Notes: generated from the letters alone by a model not told the origin. Counted from the stretch's first letter, positions 9,719 through 19,178 are shown. The stretch is 64,000 bases of DNA from Hymenobacter cyanobacteriorum (GCF_022631375.1 NZ_JALBGC010000004.1:620001-684000), one strand, 5' to 3'. Program-made: numbers and translations.

Positions 9719-10768
9719 ATGTCTTTCGATTCCACCGAACACCCGCACCGCCGCTTCAATGCCCTCACGGGCGAGTGGGTCCTTGTGTCGCCGCACCGCT
9801 CGAAGCGGCCCTGGCAGGGCCAGCAGGAAGAACCCGAGCAGGAGCACCGCCCGGCCTACGACCCCACCTGCTACCTCTGCCCCGGCAACCCGCGCGTGGG
9901 CGGCGAGGTGAATCCCAAGTACACCGATACCTATGTGTTCAACAACGACTTCGGGGCGCTGACGGCCGACGTGCCCACCGGCGGCATCGACGAGGGCGGG
10001 CTGCTGCGGGCCGAGGCCGAGTCGGGTATCTGCCGCGTCATCTGCTTCTCGCCGCGCCACGACCTCACGCTGCCGCAGATGACCACACCCGCCATTCGCA
10101 AGGTGGTGGATTTATGGGTGAGCGAATTTGCGACGCTCGGCGCGCGGCCCGATATCAATTACGTGCAGATTTTCGAGAACAAGGGCCCGATGATGGGCTG
10201 CTCGAACCCGCACCCGCACGGCCAGATTTGGGCGCAGCGCACCGTGCCCGGCGAGCCCGCCAAGGAAACCGAGCGCCAGCTGGCCTACTACCAGGAATAC
10301 GGCCGCACGCTGCTGGCCGATTACCTGAAAGTCGAGCTGGAGAAAAAGGAGCGGGTGGTGCTCGAAAACGAGCATTTCGTGGTGCTGGTGCCGTTCTGGG
10401 CCGTGTGGCCGTTCGAAACCATCGTCATCGCCCGCCGTCCGGTGCAGGACGTGACCCAGCTCTCCGACCCCGAGCGCGACGCGCTGGCCGACATTCTGCG
10501 CCGCCTCACCATTCGCTACGACAACTTGTTCAGCATCAGCTTCCCGTACTCGGCCGGCCTGCACCAGCGCCCGACCGATGGCCAGGAGCACCCCGAATGG
10601 CACTTGCACATGCACTTCTACCCGCCGCTGCTGCGCTCGGCCACGGTGCGCAAGTTCATGGTGGGCTACGAGATGCTGGGCGACCCGCAGCGCGACGTCA
10701 CGCCCGAGTTCAGCGCCGGCCGGCTGCGCGAGCAGTCGGAAGTGCACTACAAGGGTGCAGTAGAGTAA
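9719..10768 (+). CDS. galT: UDP-glucose--hexose-1-phosphate uridylyltransferase
   Basis: A 349-residue HIT-superfamily enzyme that exchanges UMP between UDP-glucose and galactose-1-phosphate. It has the zinc pair Cys51/Cys54 (CYLC), FNNDFGAL, and the active-site SNPHPHGQIWAQ, where His167 would be the uridylylated nucleophile and His165 a metal ligand. The C-terminal half has the second HIT-like domain with HLHMHFYPP. It directly follows galK and precedes a LacI gene, giving a compact galactose unit; no galE or galM is visible in the window. Confidence 0.95.
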   Translation: MSFDSTEHPHRRFNALTGEWVLVSPHRSKRPWQGQQEEPEQEHRPAYDPTCYLCPGNPRVGGEVNPKYTDTYVFNNDFGALTADVPTGGIDEGGLLRAEAESGICRVICFSPRHDLTLPQMTTPAIRKVVDLWVSEFATLGARPDINYVQIFENKGPMMGCSNPHPHGQIWAQRTVPGEPAKETERQLAYYQEYGRTLLADYLKVELEKKERVVLENEHFVVLVPFWAVWPFETIVIARRPVQDVTQLSDPERDALADILRRLTIRYDNLFSISFPYSAGLHQRPTDGQEHPEWHLHMHFYPPLLRSATVRKFMVGYEMLGDPQRDVTPEFSAGRLREQSEVHYKGAVE

Positions 10769-10790
10769 GCGCTTGGTTGGAAATAAACGG

Positions 10791-10887
10791 TCATGCTGAG
10801 CGCAGTCGAAGCATCTTTACCGCGTAAGTATTCCTGTCGATTAGGTTTACTATTGCGGTAAAGATGCTTCGACTGCGCTCAGCATGA
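10791..10887. repeat. Long hairpin repeat, family A
   Basis: Perfect 33-base arms 10791-10823 (TCATGCTGAGCGCAGTCGAA...) and 10855-10887. It follows the galT stop by 22 bases and precedes the lacI gene. Confidence 0.92.
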
Positions 10888-10964
10888 CGACCAAATTTTA
10901 AGCCCAACTCCAGCCACCAACTTCAAGCAGGACTCATCGGTTTATCACGGGCCGGCTGCTACAT

Positions 10965-12029
10965 TTGAACCACCACCATCACCAAAATCCCACCGCTTTG
11001 TCGCAAAAACGAGCCTCTATTTCGGATATCGCCAAGGAGCTGAACCTGGCCGTGTCGACGGTTTCGCGGGCCCTGAGCGGGCATTCGCGCATCAGCAAAG
11101 CCACCCGCGACCGGGTGCAGGCGCTGGCCGAGCAGCTCAACTACCAACCTAACCACCTGGCCGCCGCCCTGCGCAAAGGCCACAGCAACACGCTGGGCGT
11201 GATTGTGCCCCACGTCGACGGCCACTTCTTCTCGCAGGTGATGAAGGGGGCTGAATCGGTGGCCAACCGCGCCGGCTTCAACGTGCTGCTCTGCCAGTCG
11301 AACGAGGACTACGAGCAGGAGCAGAAGAACGTGGTGACGATGATAAACGCGCAGGTCGATGGCATTCTGGTGTCGGTGGCCCGGCCCACGCCCGATTTCG
11401 CCCACTTCGATAAAATCCAGAAGCGCGGCATCCCGCTGGTCTTTTTCGACCGCATCGTGGACAGCCCCGAGCTGAACGCGGTGGAGCTGGACGATTTCCA
11501 GGGCGGCTACCAGTCCACGAAGCACCTGCTGGAGCAGGGCTGCCGGCGCATTGCCCACTTCGGCGGCCCGCAGCATCTACGCATCTACATTAATCGGTTT
11601 GGCGGCTACCGCCAGGCGCTTAAGGAGTTTGGCATTGAAGTAGAGGATGACCTGGTCATCTTCAGCGACATGTGGGAGGCCGACGGCCGCACCGGCATGG
11701 AGCAGCTGCTGGCCCTGCCCAACCCGCCCGACGCCGTGTTCTCGGCCAGCGACTTCACCATTGCCGGCGCCATGCGCGTGCTCAAGGAGCGCGGCTTGCG
11801 CATTCCGCAGGACGTGGCCCTGGCCGGCTACAGCAACGAAAGCTTCTGCTCGCTCACCGAGCCCAACCTCACTTCTGTCGACCAGCGCCCCGAGGAAATG
11901 GGCCAAGCCGCCATGCAGCTGCTCATGGAAATGGTGCACGACACCGGCGACGTGGCCGTGGCCCCGCGCAAAGTCGTCATCCAGCCCCGGCTGATGAAGC
12001 GGGAATCGTCGATGAAGGGAAAGAAGTAG
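10965..12029 (+). CDS. LacI-family transcriptional regulator (galactan/galactose block)
   Basis: A 354-residue LacI/GalR regulator. The N-terminal helix-turn-helix ISDIAKELNLAVSTVSRALSG and hinge helix LNYQPNHLAAALR are followed by a periplasmic-binding-protein-like effector domain (TLGVIVPHVDGHFFSQVMKGAE to the C-terminus). No in-frame ATG fits; the start is TTG at 10965 (giving MNHHHHQN) or TTG at 10998 (MSQKRAS). Its place after galK-galT suggests it controls these genes, the GH5-type gene and GH53, through the AAACGATTG sites at 3246 and 8292. The effector sugar is not deducible. Confidence 0.88.
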   Translation: MNHHHHQNPTALSQKRASISDIAKELNLAVSTVSRALSGHSRISKATRDRVQALAEQLNYQPNHLAAALRKGHSNTLGVIVPHVDGHFFSQVMKGAESVANRAGFNVLLCQSNEDYEQEQKNVVTMINAQVDGILVSVARPTPDFAHFDKIQKRGIPLVFFDRIVDSPELNAVELDDFQGGYQSTKHLLEQGCRRIAHFGGPQHLRIYINRFGGYRQALKEFGIEVEDDLVIFSDMWEADGRTGMEQLLALPNPPDAVFSASDFTIAGAMRVLKERGLRIPQDVALAGYSNESFCSLTEPNLTSVDQRPEEMGQAAMQLLMEMVHDTGDVAVAPRKVVIQPRLMKRESSMKGKK

Positions 12030-12060
12030 GCCAGTCGGGTGCGTCTGGAATAAAATAGAA

Positions 12061-12156
12061 CGTCATGCAGAGCGCAGCGAAGCATCTTGCCCGCAGGCAG
12101 TAACACGATTGAATTGCGTTGCGCGGGCAAGATGCTTCGCGGCGCTCTGCATGACG
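12061..12156. repeat. Long hairpin repeat, family A'
   Basis: Arms 12061-12094 (CGTCATGCAGAGCGCAGCGA...) and 12123-12156 are reverse complements over 34 bases with one mismatch. It sits between the lacI and exonuclease genes. Confidence 0.92.
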
Positions 12157-12192
12157 GCCTTCCGGTACCCGTTCTGAACCTTGCTCCAACCT

Positions 12193-12909
12193 GTGAAAGA
12201 CTACCTCCTGTTCGTTGATACCGAAACCTCGGGCATCCCGCGCGACTGGAACAAGCCGTATTCCAGCCGGGGCAACTGGCCGCACATCGCACAGTTGGCC
12301 TGGGTGGTCTACACCCGCGAAGGTGTGGAGGTGAAGGCCGAAAACCACTACATCCAGCCCAACGACTACGACCTCGACCCAGCCGCCGGAAGCGTCCACG
12401 GCCTCACGCCGGAGTTTTTGCAGGCCAATGGCGAGTCGCGCCACGCTGTGATGCAGCTACTGCACCGCGACCTCACGCACTACCAGCCGCTGGTGGTGGC
12501 GCATTTTATGCAGCTTGATTTTCACATGGTGGGCGTGGGCTTTCACCGCGCCGGCCTCACCAACCCCATGCTGGGGCTGCCCACGTTTTGCACCATGCGC
12601 GCTACCGGGCCGCTGCTGCGGCACTCCACGCAGGGCTTCCTGCGGCTGCCCGAGCTATACCAACGACTGTTCAAAGAGCCCCAGCCCGGCGAGCACGATG
12701 CCCTGGCCGACGCGTACGCCACCGCCCGCAGCTTTTTTGAGATGCAGCGGCAGGGCCTCATCACGCCGGAAATTATGCGCCAGCAAGGCCCGCCGGTGGG
12801 TTTGCAGCCGCCCATGCCCGCCAGCCGCCGCCTCCAGATTGGCGTGGCCCCGTGGCTGGCGGTGGGCACGGTGCTGCTGGTGCTGCTGGCGTTTTTGCTG
12901 ATTGGGTGA
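12193..12909 (+). CDS. DnaQ-like 3'-5' exonuclease with C-terminal membrane anchor
   Basis: A 238-residue DEDD-type exonuclease. Exo I is DTETSG at residues 9-14, Exo II lies in HFMQLDFHMV and Exo III in EHDALADAYAT, giving the DEDDh set. The last ~20 residues (WLAVGTVLLVLLAFLLIG) form a membrane helix, unusual for an epsilon-like proofreading subunit. The start was placed at GTG 12193 (VKDYLLFVDTE), which puts Exo I close to the N-terminus; a TTG 12 bases upstream is possible. The next gene encodes a cNMP/CBS/DUF294 protein; such exonucleases are often neighbours of DUF294 proteins, so a shared signalling role is plausible. Confidence 0.82.
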   Translation: MKDYLLFVDTETSGIPRDWNKPYSSRGNWPHIAQLAWVVYTREGVEVKAENHYIQPNDYDLDPAAGSVHGLTPEFLQANGESRHAVMQLLHRDLTHYQPLVVAHFMQLDFHMVGVGFHRAGLTNPMLGLPTFCTMRATGPLLRHSTQGFLRLPELYQRLFKEPQPGEHDALADAYATARSFFEMQRQGLITPEIMRQQGPPVGLQPPMPASRRLQIGVAPWLAVGTVLLVLLAFLLIG

Positions 12910-12944
12910 GGGGGAAGTATTAACATCCAGAACAGCATAAAAAA

Positions 12945-13058
12945 GAACGTCATGCAGAGCGCAGCGAAGCATCTTGCCAGAGGTAGTAATTCATGACGTT
13001 ACAACGATTGAGTTAGTGGTGGCGGGCAAGATGCTTCGCTGCGCTCTGCATGACGTTC
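12945..13058. repeat. Long hairpin repeat, family A'
   Basis: Perfect 34-base arms 12945-12978 (GAACGTCATGCAGAGCGC...) and 13025-13058, 35 bases after the exonuclease stop and 33 bases before the DUF294 gene. Confidence 0.92.
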
Positions 13059-13091
13059 TACTTTTACTTACACCTACTCACTACCCCATCC

Positions 13092-15011
13092 ATGTCCGAT
13101 AAGCTCGACTTTCTCCGCACCGTGGCACCCTTTGACCTGCTGCCCGACGACGTGCTGGCTGAAGTCGCCGAGGGCTTGCAGGAGGTGCGCCACCCGCGCG
13201 AAACCACCATCTACCTGCAGGATGAAACCAAGCTGCGCGGGCTCGATATCATCGTGCAGGGCGAGTACGAGACGTTTTTCTATGACAGCCAGCAGCACCG
13301 GCGCGTGGTGGAATACACCCGGCGCGGCGAGTGCTACGGCGGTATATCGCTGCTGCTGAACAAGAAACGCTCGCTGCGTACCGTGGTGGCCAAGCGCGAT
13401 ACCCGCGTGTACTTCCTGCACCGGCGCGAGTTTCTGGCGCTATGCCAGGGCTACGAGAGCTTCTTCCACTTCTTCACGGCGCGCTACGGACGGCGGATGC
13501 TGGACGAGGAATACGCCAACTTCGTGCGGCCCGCCACGGGCGGCAGCTCCAGCTCCAGCTACCTGGCTTCCGACCAGCTGTTTTCGCGCCGCATCGAGAC
13601 GCTGGAGCTGCGCCCGGTGCTGCTGTGCGCGGCCTACGTGCCCATTTGCGAGGTGGCCCAGCGCATGGCCGCCGCCCGCACCAGCTGCTACTTCATCACC
13701 AACGCCGACGTGGACGGCCACGTCATTGGCTACGTGACGGATATTACGCTGCGCGACAAAGTGGTGGCCGGCTTGGCCGATGCGCGTCTGCCCGTCGAAA
13801 CCATCGTGGATGCGCCGGTGGTCAGCATCAGCTCGCGGGCCTTTGTGTATGAGGCCATTCTGTTGATGTTTCGGACCAAGACGCGCTACTTGCTGGTGGA
13901 AACCGATGGCGAGTACGTGGGCTTCATCAGCCGCAATAAGCTGCTGACCGACGACCAGGCCCAGTCGCCGTTCATATTCATTCAGTCCGTCAAGCAGGCG
14001 CAGGCCGTGCCCGAGCTGCGCCGCCGCTGGGAGCAGGTGCCCGAAATGGTGTACCAGCTGCTGAACCGCGGCGTGAAGCCCGAAATCGTGAATCAGGTCA
14101 TCACCACCGTTTCGGATACCATTGCGCTGAAGCTGATTGAGGGTGCCATTGCCGAGCTGGGTCCGCCTCCGGCCCGCTTCGTGTACATGGTGCTGGGCAG
14201 CGAGGGCCGCAAAGAGCAAACCCTGCTCACCGACCAGGACAACGCCATCATTTATGAAGACAAGGCCAACGAGCAGCGCGAGCTGGTGCGCGACTACTTC
14301 TTGAAATTCGCCGGCATGGTGAGCGACCAGCTCAACGAAATCGGCTTTAGCTACTGCGACGGCGGCTTCATGGCCAAAAACCCGAAGTGGACGCACTCGC
14401 TCTCGCACTGGAAGCGCAACTACGTGGAGTGGATGAGCGATGCCAACCCCGAAACCGGCATGCAGTTCGCCGCCTCATTCGATTGCCGCTACCTCTACGG
14501 CGACGCCACCATCATGGACGAGCTGCACGAATTCCTGGCCCTGGAGCTGCAAAAGCCCACCGACCGATTCTTCCACTACCTGGCCGTGAATGCGTTGCAA
14601 TACGAGCCGCCGCTCACCTTCTTCCGCAACATCCGCACCTTCGCGCACGGCGACCAGCAGGTCTTCAACCTGAAAAAAACCATGTCGCCCATCGTTGATT
14701 TGGTGCGCATGTACGCCCTTAAACACCGCATTTTCGCCACCAACACCGGCGAGCGCCTCGACGCCCTGCGCGCCCAGGGCGTGTTCACCGAGCGCGAAAC
14801 CCAGGAGCTGCTGCAGGCTTACTACTACCTGATGGGGGTGCGCCTGAAAAAGCAGGCCGCCCAAATCATCCGCGACCACACCGTGCCTGATAATTACCTC
14901 GACCCCAAATCCCTCACCAAAGTAGAGCAGGTGACGCTGAAGGAGATTTTCAAGGTGATTGCCGATTTTCAGCTGAAAATTAAAGTCGGATTCACAAAGT
15001 CGCTGGGGTAG
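13092..15011 (+). CDS. cNMP-binding/CBS/DUF294 nucleotidyltransferase-like protein
   Basis: A 639-residue cytosolic protein with four modules: a cyclic-nucleotide-binding fold (about 5-130), a CBS-domain pair (about 165-285), a DUF294 nucleotidyltransferase-like domain with LGSEGRKEQ (from 368) and Asp381/Asp383 in TDQDNA, and the DUF294 C-terminal helical domain to the end. Pol-beta-type nucleotidyltransferases use a GS motif and two Asp, both present, so it may be catalytically competent; the substrate is unknown. The start MSDKLDF was chosen because the longer frame begins inside a hairpin repeat. It follows the exonuclease gene and converges with a DUF4174 gene, leaving a 9-base gap. Confidence 0.85.
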   Translation: MSDKLDFLRTVAPFDLLPDDVLAEVAEGLQEVRHPRETTIYLQDETKLRGLDIIVQGEYETFFYDSQQHRRVVEYTRRGECYGGISLLLNKKRSLRTVVAKRDTRVYFLHRREFLALCQGYESFFHFFTARYGRRMLDEEYANFVRPATGGSSSSSYLASDQLFSRRIETLELRPVLLCAAYVPICEVAQRMAAARTSCYFITNADVDGHVIGYVTDITLRDKVVAGLADARLPVETIVDAPVVSISSRAFVYEAILLMFRTKTRYLLVETDGEYVGFISRNKLLTDDQAQSPFIFIQSVKQAQAVPELRRRWEQVPEMVYQLLNRGVKPEIVNQVITTVSDTIALKLIEGAIAELGPPPARFVYMVLGSEGRKEQTLLTDQDNAIIYEDKANEQRELVRDYFLKFAGMVSDQLNEIGFSYCDGGFMAKNPKWTHSLSHWKRNYVEWMSDANPETGMQFAASFDCRYLYGDATIMDELHEFLALELQKPTDRFFHYLAVNALQYEPPLTFFRNIRTFAHGDQQVFNLKKTMSPIVDLVRMYALKHRIFATNTGERLDALRAQGVFTERETQELLQAYYYLMGVRLKKQAAQIIRDHTVPDNYLDPKSLTKVEQVTLKEIFKVIADFQLKIKVGFTKSLG

Positions 15012-15020
15012 GGGCAGGGC

Positions 15021-15455
15021 CTATTTCCGGCGCATTTCTGCGCGCCGCATGGGCATTTTATCTACCGTGCCGAACAGGTCGGCGGGTGGGATGGGGCGCT
15101 GGCTTTTTTCTTTCACGCCGCCGTCTTTGCCGATGAGGACGACGGAGAACGTGGGCAGTTTGAGCCCTGTCCGCTGCATCAGATATTGCCGGTCGGTGGC
15201 TGAAATCTGGTCGTAGAGCAGTTCCAGTACCAGAAAGTCGCGGTCGGCCAGCTCCTGCGGGTGTGCGGCCAGCAGGGCTTTTTGCGTTTTGAAATCGGCT
15301 TGTTCGGCGTTGGGTGCGGCGATGAGTAGCACGCGTTTGCGGTCGCGACTTTCGCGCAGGGTTTGTGCCAGGGGCTTGGGTTTGGGAATCTGGGCGGTGC
15401 TGATGAGTAGCAGCGCAAGTAGGAGCGGAGCGGCGAAAAGCGCGGAAATTTTCAT
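15021..15455 (-). CDS. DUF4174 secreted protein
   Basis: A 144-residue protein with an N-terminal signal peptide or membrane anchor (MKISALFAAPLLLALLLIS) and a DUF4174 domain: RDRKRVLLIAAPN, ADRDFLVLELL, LPTFSVVLIGKDGGVK and the C-terminal FGTVDKMPMRRAEMR. The family looks thioredoxin-fold-like and its function is unknown. The start at MKIS removes a 30-residue extension with no signal character. It is divergent from the glycosidase lipoprotein gene and convergent with the DUF294 gene. Confidence 0.85.
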   Translation of the reverse strand: MKISALFAAPLLLALLLISTAQIPKPKPLAQTLRESRDRKRVLLIAAPNAEQADFKTQKALLAAHPQELADRDFLVLELLYDQISATDRQYLMQRTGLKLPTFSVVLIGKDGGVKEKSQRPIPPADLFGTVDKMPMRRAEMRRK

Positions 15456-15577
15456 GAGGCAGCAGTAAAACCCAATAATGGCATAGAGACGCGTGATTGT
15501 GGCGCTACGTTCGTCCGGCACCGGCCCGAAGCGCGTAATTTGCACTTCCGCGCGCCATTCGCTGCTTATTCCTTCTG

Positions 15578-18322
15578 ATGAAACCCACGCATCTCGCCAC
15601 CGGCTTCCTGCTCACGCTGGGCCTGCTCAACGCCTGCCAAACCACCAAGCCCGCCGCCACCACCGCCGCTCCCGTTGTGATGAAACCCATCTGGCAATCC
15701 GACGCTTACACCCTGTATCCCGACCGCGTGGTGCAGGGCCAGCACGAAGGCCGCGCCCTCTCGGCCACGCAGCTGACTTCCAACTACGTGAGCCCGGTGA
15801 ACGACCGGCTGAGTCCGCGCATCGAGTTCAAGTTCAGTATCAATGGTAAGGATAATGAGATGGCCCCCGGCCTGAACCACCTGCTACTGGCCGTGCCCCG
15901 GCCCAGCGGCGCAGCAATCGAAACGCCGCCCATCGTGTTCGGCCAGCGCTACGAGGATAAAACGCCGGTAGCTGCCAACCAATACCTCGACCCGAGTACG
16001 CCGGTACGCATCCGGCTCGACATGCGGCCGGTGCTGGCAGCGTTCAAAAAGGACGGCTACTTCACCACCTTCAAGGGCGATAAAATCTACCAGCAGGACT
16101 TCAAGCACGTGTACGTGGCCGGCGGCACGGCTCCGCTGAGCTGGGATTTCGACAACCTCACCAACAAGCCCGAGTTGGAATTGAAGGATGCCGACGGTGA
16201 CGGCATTTACGAAGCCACCCTCACGTTGAACCAGCCGGCCGCGGCCAAAACCACCGCCACCAGCTGGCAGAAAAGCGTGAATACCGCCGACTTTCCGCAG
16301 TACAGCTCCGATTATCCGTTGGCCGATGCGCTCTACAACCTGGCCCTGGAAGAAGCCCGCCGGGCCGTGGAGCCCGACAGCACCTTCCGAACCGGCAAGG
16401 AGTGGGCGGGCGTCTGGACGCGCGACGTGAGCTACAGCATTATTCTGGCGCAGGCCAGCCTGCAGCCCAAGGTGGCCATGAACAGCCTGCTGCGCAAGGT
16501 GAGTGCCGACGGCCGCATCATTCAGGACACCGGCACCGGCGGGGCCTACCCGTGCTCGACCGACCGCATGATTTGGGCCGTGGCGGCCTGGGAAATCTAC
16601 CAGGCTACCGGCGACCTGGCCTGGCTGCGCAAGGTGTTCCCCATCATTAAGCAAAGCATTTCTGATGACGTGCAGAACGCCTACGACCAGAAAACGGGTT
16701 TGGTGCGCGGCGAGTCGTCGTTTCTGGACTGGCGCGAGCAAACCTACCCGCGCTGGATGCAGCCGGTGGACATTTACCAGAGCGAAAACCTGGGCACCAA
16801 CGCCGTGCACTACCAGGCCAACGTGGTGCTGGCCCAGATGGCTGCCCGCCTGAGCCAGCCCGGCCAGGCCGCCCTCTACAAGCGCCAGGCCGAGGCCATC
16901 AAGTTCGGCATCAACGAGCATCTGTGGCAGGCCGATAAGGGCTACTACGGCCAGTACCTGTACGGGCGCACGGCGCTGTCATTGTCGCCTAAAGCCGAAG
17001 CGCTGGGCGAGGGCCTGTGCGTGCTGTTCGGCATTGCCGAAGGCGAGCGGGCCCAAACCGTGGTGAGCAAAACCCCTGTCACGCCCTACGGCATTCCGTG
17101 CATCTACCCCCAGATTCCGGGCATCCCGCCTTACCACAACGATGCCGTGTGGCCCTTCGTGCAGAGCTATTGGGCGTTGGCGGGGGCCAAGGCTGGTAAC
17201 GAGGCTTCGGTGATGGAAAGCATGGCCGCCATCTACCGGCCGGCGGCGCTGTTTCTCACCAACAAGGAAAACTTCGTGGCCCGCAACGGCGACTTCGCCG
17301 GCACCCAGATTAATTCCTCGAACATGCTCTGGAGCCTCTCGGGCAGCCTGAGCCTAGTATACAAGGTGCTGTTTGGCATGCAGTACCAGGGCGAGCGGCT
17401 GGTGTTCCGGCCCTTCGTGCCCACGGCCTTCGCCGGGCACCGCCGCCTGGAGGGCTTCCGCTACCGCCGCGCCGTGCTTGATATTGAAATGGACGGTAGC
17501 GGCAGTACCATCGGCAGCATCACGATGGACGGTGCGCCGCTGCCCGACGCGGCCGTATCGGGCGCGCTCACGGGCCGCCACGCCATCAAAATCACGCTCA
17601 TCGCTCCCGAGGTGGCAATGGCTCCGGCGCCCGCATCCGTAGCCCGCGTGGCCAACCGCACCTCACCCGAAACGCCGGCCGTGACATTTGCCAACGGCCG
17701 CCTGCGCTGGGCCGCCGTGGAAGGGGCCGACGAGTATCTGGTGCTCAAAAATGGCAAGCTGGCTACTACCGTCCGCGAAACCGAATACGCCGTGCCGGCC
17801 GAAGGCTTTGCTGCCTGGCAGGTAGTGGCCGTGGACGATGCCAGCCGCGAGTCCTTCGCCTCAGAGCTGCTGGAGCTGGGCCGCGAAGCCAGCGGCGGCC
17901 AGCAGGTGCAGCTCGAAACCGTGGCCGGCAAGTCCTCATTGCCTTACAAGGGGTTCACCAGCAAGGGTTTTGTCGAAACCTCGACTACCAAAAACACCAC
18001 GCTCACCATCCCCGTCACCGTGGCCGAGGCGGGCCTCTACGCACTCGATTTCCGCTACGCCAACGGCAACGGCCCCATCAACACCAACAACAAGTGCGCG
18101 ATTCGTACGCTGCGGCACGGCCCCGAACTGCTGGGCACCGTGGTGCTGCCCCAGCGCGGCGTGGAGGAGTGGAGCAACTGGGGCTTCTCGAACCCCATTC
18201 TCGTGCGTCTCGACAAGGGCACTACCCGCCTTGTACTGGCCTACGAGCCTGCCAATCAGAACATGAACATCGCCGTGAACCAGGCCATGCTCGACTACCT
18301 GCGCGTGCGCCGGCTAGAGTAA
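15578..18322 (+). CDS. Six-hairpin glycosidase lipoprotein (GH63/GH78-like fold)
   Basis: A 914-residue predicted lipoprotein (lipobox LLNAC, Cys20). An N-terminal beta-rich part (about 40-240) is followed by an (alpha/alpha)6 catalytic-like region (about 250-620) with GKEWAGVWTRDVSYS, SSFLDWREQTYPRW, GTNAVHYQANVVLA and IPPYHNDAVWPFVQSYWALAG. These features resemble MGH1-type, amylo-alpha-1,6-glucosidase and rhamnosidase-like barrels. The C-terminus has beta-sandwich modules, including a CBM-like segment about 770-914. The GH family and substrate cannot be fixed by reading alone. It stands alone with its own promoter region; position before the pectin block makes a plant-polysaccharide role possible. 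Confidence 0.7.
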   Translation: MKPTHLATGFLLTLGLLNACQTTKPAATTAAPVVMKPIWQSDAYTLYPDRVVQGQHEGRALSATQLTSNYVSPVNDRLSPRIEFKFSINGKDNEMAPGLNHLLLAVPRPSGAAIETPPIVFGQRYEDKTPVAANQYLDPSTPVRIRLDMRPVLAAFKKDGYFTTFKGDKIYQQDFKHVYVAGGTAPLSWDFDNLTNKPELELKDADGDGIYEATLTLNQPAAAKTTATSWQKSVNTADFPQYSSDYPLADALYNLALEEARRAVEPDSTFRTGKEWAGVWTRDVSYSIILAQASLQPKVAMNSLLRKVSADGRIIQDTGTGGAYPCSTDRMIWAVAAWEIYQATGDLAWLRKVFPIIKQSISDDVQNAYDQKTGLVRGESSFLDWREQTYPRWMQPVDIYQSENLGTNAVHYQANVVLAQMAARLSQPGQAALYKRQAEAIKFGINEHLWQADKGYYGQYLYGRTALSLSPKAEALGEGLCVLFGIAEGERAQTVVSKTPVTPYGIPCIYPQIPGIPPYHNDAVWPFVQSYWALAGAKAGNEASVMESMAAIYRPAALFLTNKENFVARNGDFAGTQINSSNMLWSLSGSLSLVYKVLFGMQYQGERLVFRPFVPTAFAGHRRLEGFRYRRAVLDIEMDGSGSTIGSITMDGAPLPDAAVSGALTGRHAIKITLIAPEVAMAPAPASVARVANRTSPETPAVTFANGRLRWAAVEGADEYLVLKNGKLATTVRETEYAVPAEGFAAWQVVAVDDASRESFASELLELGREASGGQQVQLETVAGKSSLPYKGFTSKGFVETSTTKNTTLTIPVTVAEAGLYALDFRYANGNGPINTNNKCAIRTLRHGPELLGTVVLPQRGVEEWSNWGFSNPILVRLDKGTTRLVLAYEPANQNMNIAVNQAMLDYLRVRRLE

Positions 18323-18366
18323 ATATTTATTTCAATAGGGGGGTATCAGCCTGGGAGCGGCTAATG

Positions 18367-18374
18367 TAGTTTTG
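18367..18374 (+). promoter_or_regulatory. -7 box candidate upstream of the 18435 gene
   Basis: TAGTTTTG matches the Bacteroidota -7 consensus TAnnTTTG, 60 bases before the start. No clear TTG -33 element is present at the usual spacing, so support is limited. Confidence 0.35.
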
Positions 18375-18434
18375 CCAGTGATGTGCGCATAAGTCAATTT
18401 TAACATACTTTATTCGTCTTTTCTGCAAGAAAAC

Positions 18435-19157
18435 ATGCCCGCCAACCAGCCCCCGTTTCTGGACCCTGCCAGCAAGATTGACCAACCCACCTTTGACGCG
18501 TACAGCGCCAACTGGCTGAAAATTGTGAGTGAAGGCGGCGAGCAAGCCGCCCTGGATGCCTGTTTCAACATGCCCGACACGGGCTCGGCTGCCGTTGCCC
18601 GGCTGATAGCTGTCAGTTTCACGGTGGCGCAGATTATGGAAGTGCTTTCGGCCCCGGGCATTGCCCAGGTGAGGGCCCGTTTCGTGGTGAACCCCGAGAA
18701 GAAAGCGCCTAATTTCGCCCTGGTCCTCTATGCCGTCGATGCGCAGGGGCGTCGCCAGACGTCGTATTATCTATCGGACTACCAGTCGGGAATGGAATTC
18801 CATCCCCCCATCGTCGACGTGGAGCTGCCCGATACGTTGCGCCAGCACTGGGTGAGCAACTGGGCCGATACCAAAAAATTCCCCCTTTCGCGCCAGCTGT
18901 TTGCCACCAGCTACGGCCCGTTGCAGGGTTTCAATTTCAGCCTGAGCGATTTTATGCAGCCGCTCATGCGCATCAGCAAAGACGACGAGAACCTGTCGGT
19001 GCTGCTGGGGCTGCACACCTTTTTCGGCCCTAGCCCCGACGGCGAAGCCGTTATGACGACGTTTGGCCTGATGGTGCAAACCCCCGTGAGCGCCGGGACG
19101 GCTGATATAGACGACCCCTCGTATGACGTGGCCGCGCCCAGCCCACCGGCTCCCTAA
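18435..19157 (+). CDS. Hypothetical protein upstream of membrane protein and histidine kinase
   Basis: A 240-residue protein that I do not recognise. It has no signal peptide or membrane segment and is probably cytosolic. The middle part, with FALVLYAVDAQGRRQTSYYL, LPDTLRQHWVSNW and LQGFNFSLSDFMQPL, looks like a mixed alpha/beta fold; the C-terminus is Pro/Ala/Ser-rich and looks disordered. It is followed 21 bases later by a membrane protein and then an overlapping histidine kinase, so the three probably form one transcript. Function unknown. Confidence 0.7.
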   Translation: MPANQPPFLDPASKIDQPTFDAYSANWLKIVSEGGEQAALDACFNMPDTGSAAVARLIAVSFTVAQIMEVLSAPGIAQVRARFVVNPEKKAPNFALVLYAVDAQGRRQTSYYLSDYQSGMEFHPPIVDVELPDTLRQHWVSNWADTKKFPLSRQLFATSYGPLQGFNFSLSDFMQPLMRISKDDENLSVLLGLHTFFGPSPDGEAVMTTFGLMVQTPVSAGTADIDDPSYDVAAPSPPAP

Positions 19158-19178
19158 TGTATTGGCCACGCCACGCCC

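Noticed and set aside
10791..10887. Hairpin between galT and lacI considered as a riboswitch or attenuator
   Set aside because: It belongs to the widespread family A and shows no gene-specific conserved elements.
15483..15507. TAGAGACGCG word resembling one arm of family C between the DUF4174 and glycosidase genes
   Set aside because: No second arm is present; it may be a decayed remnant but cannot be supported.
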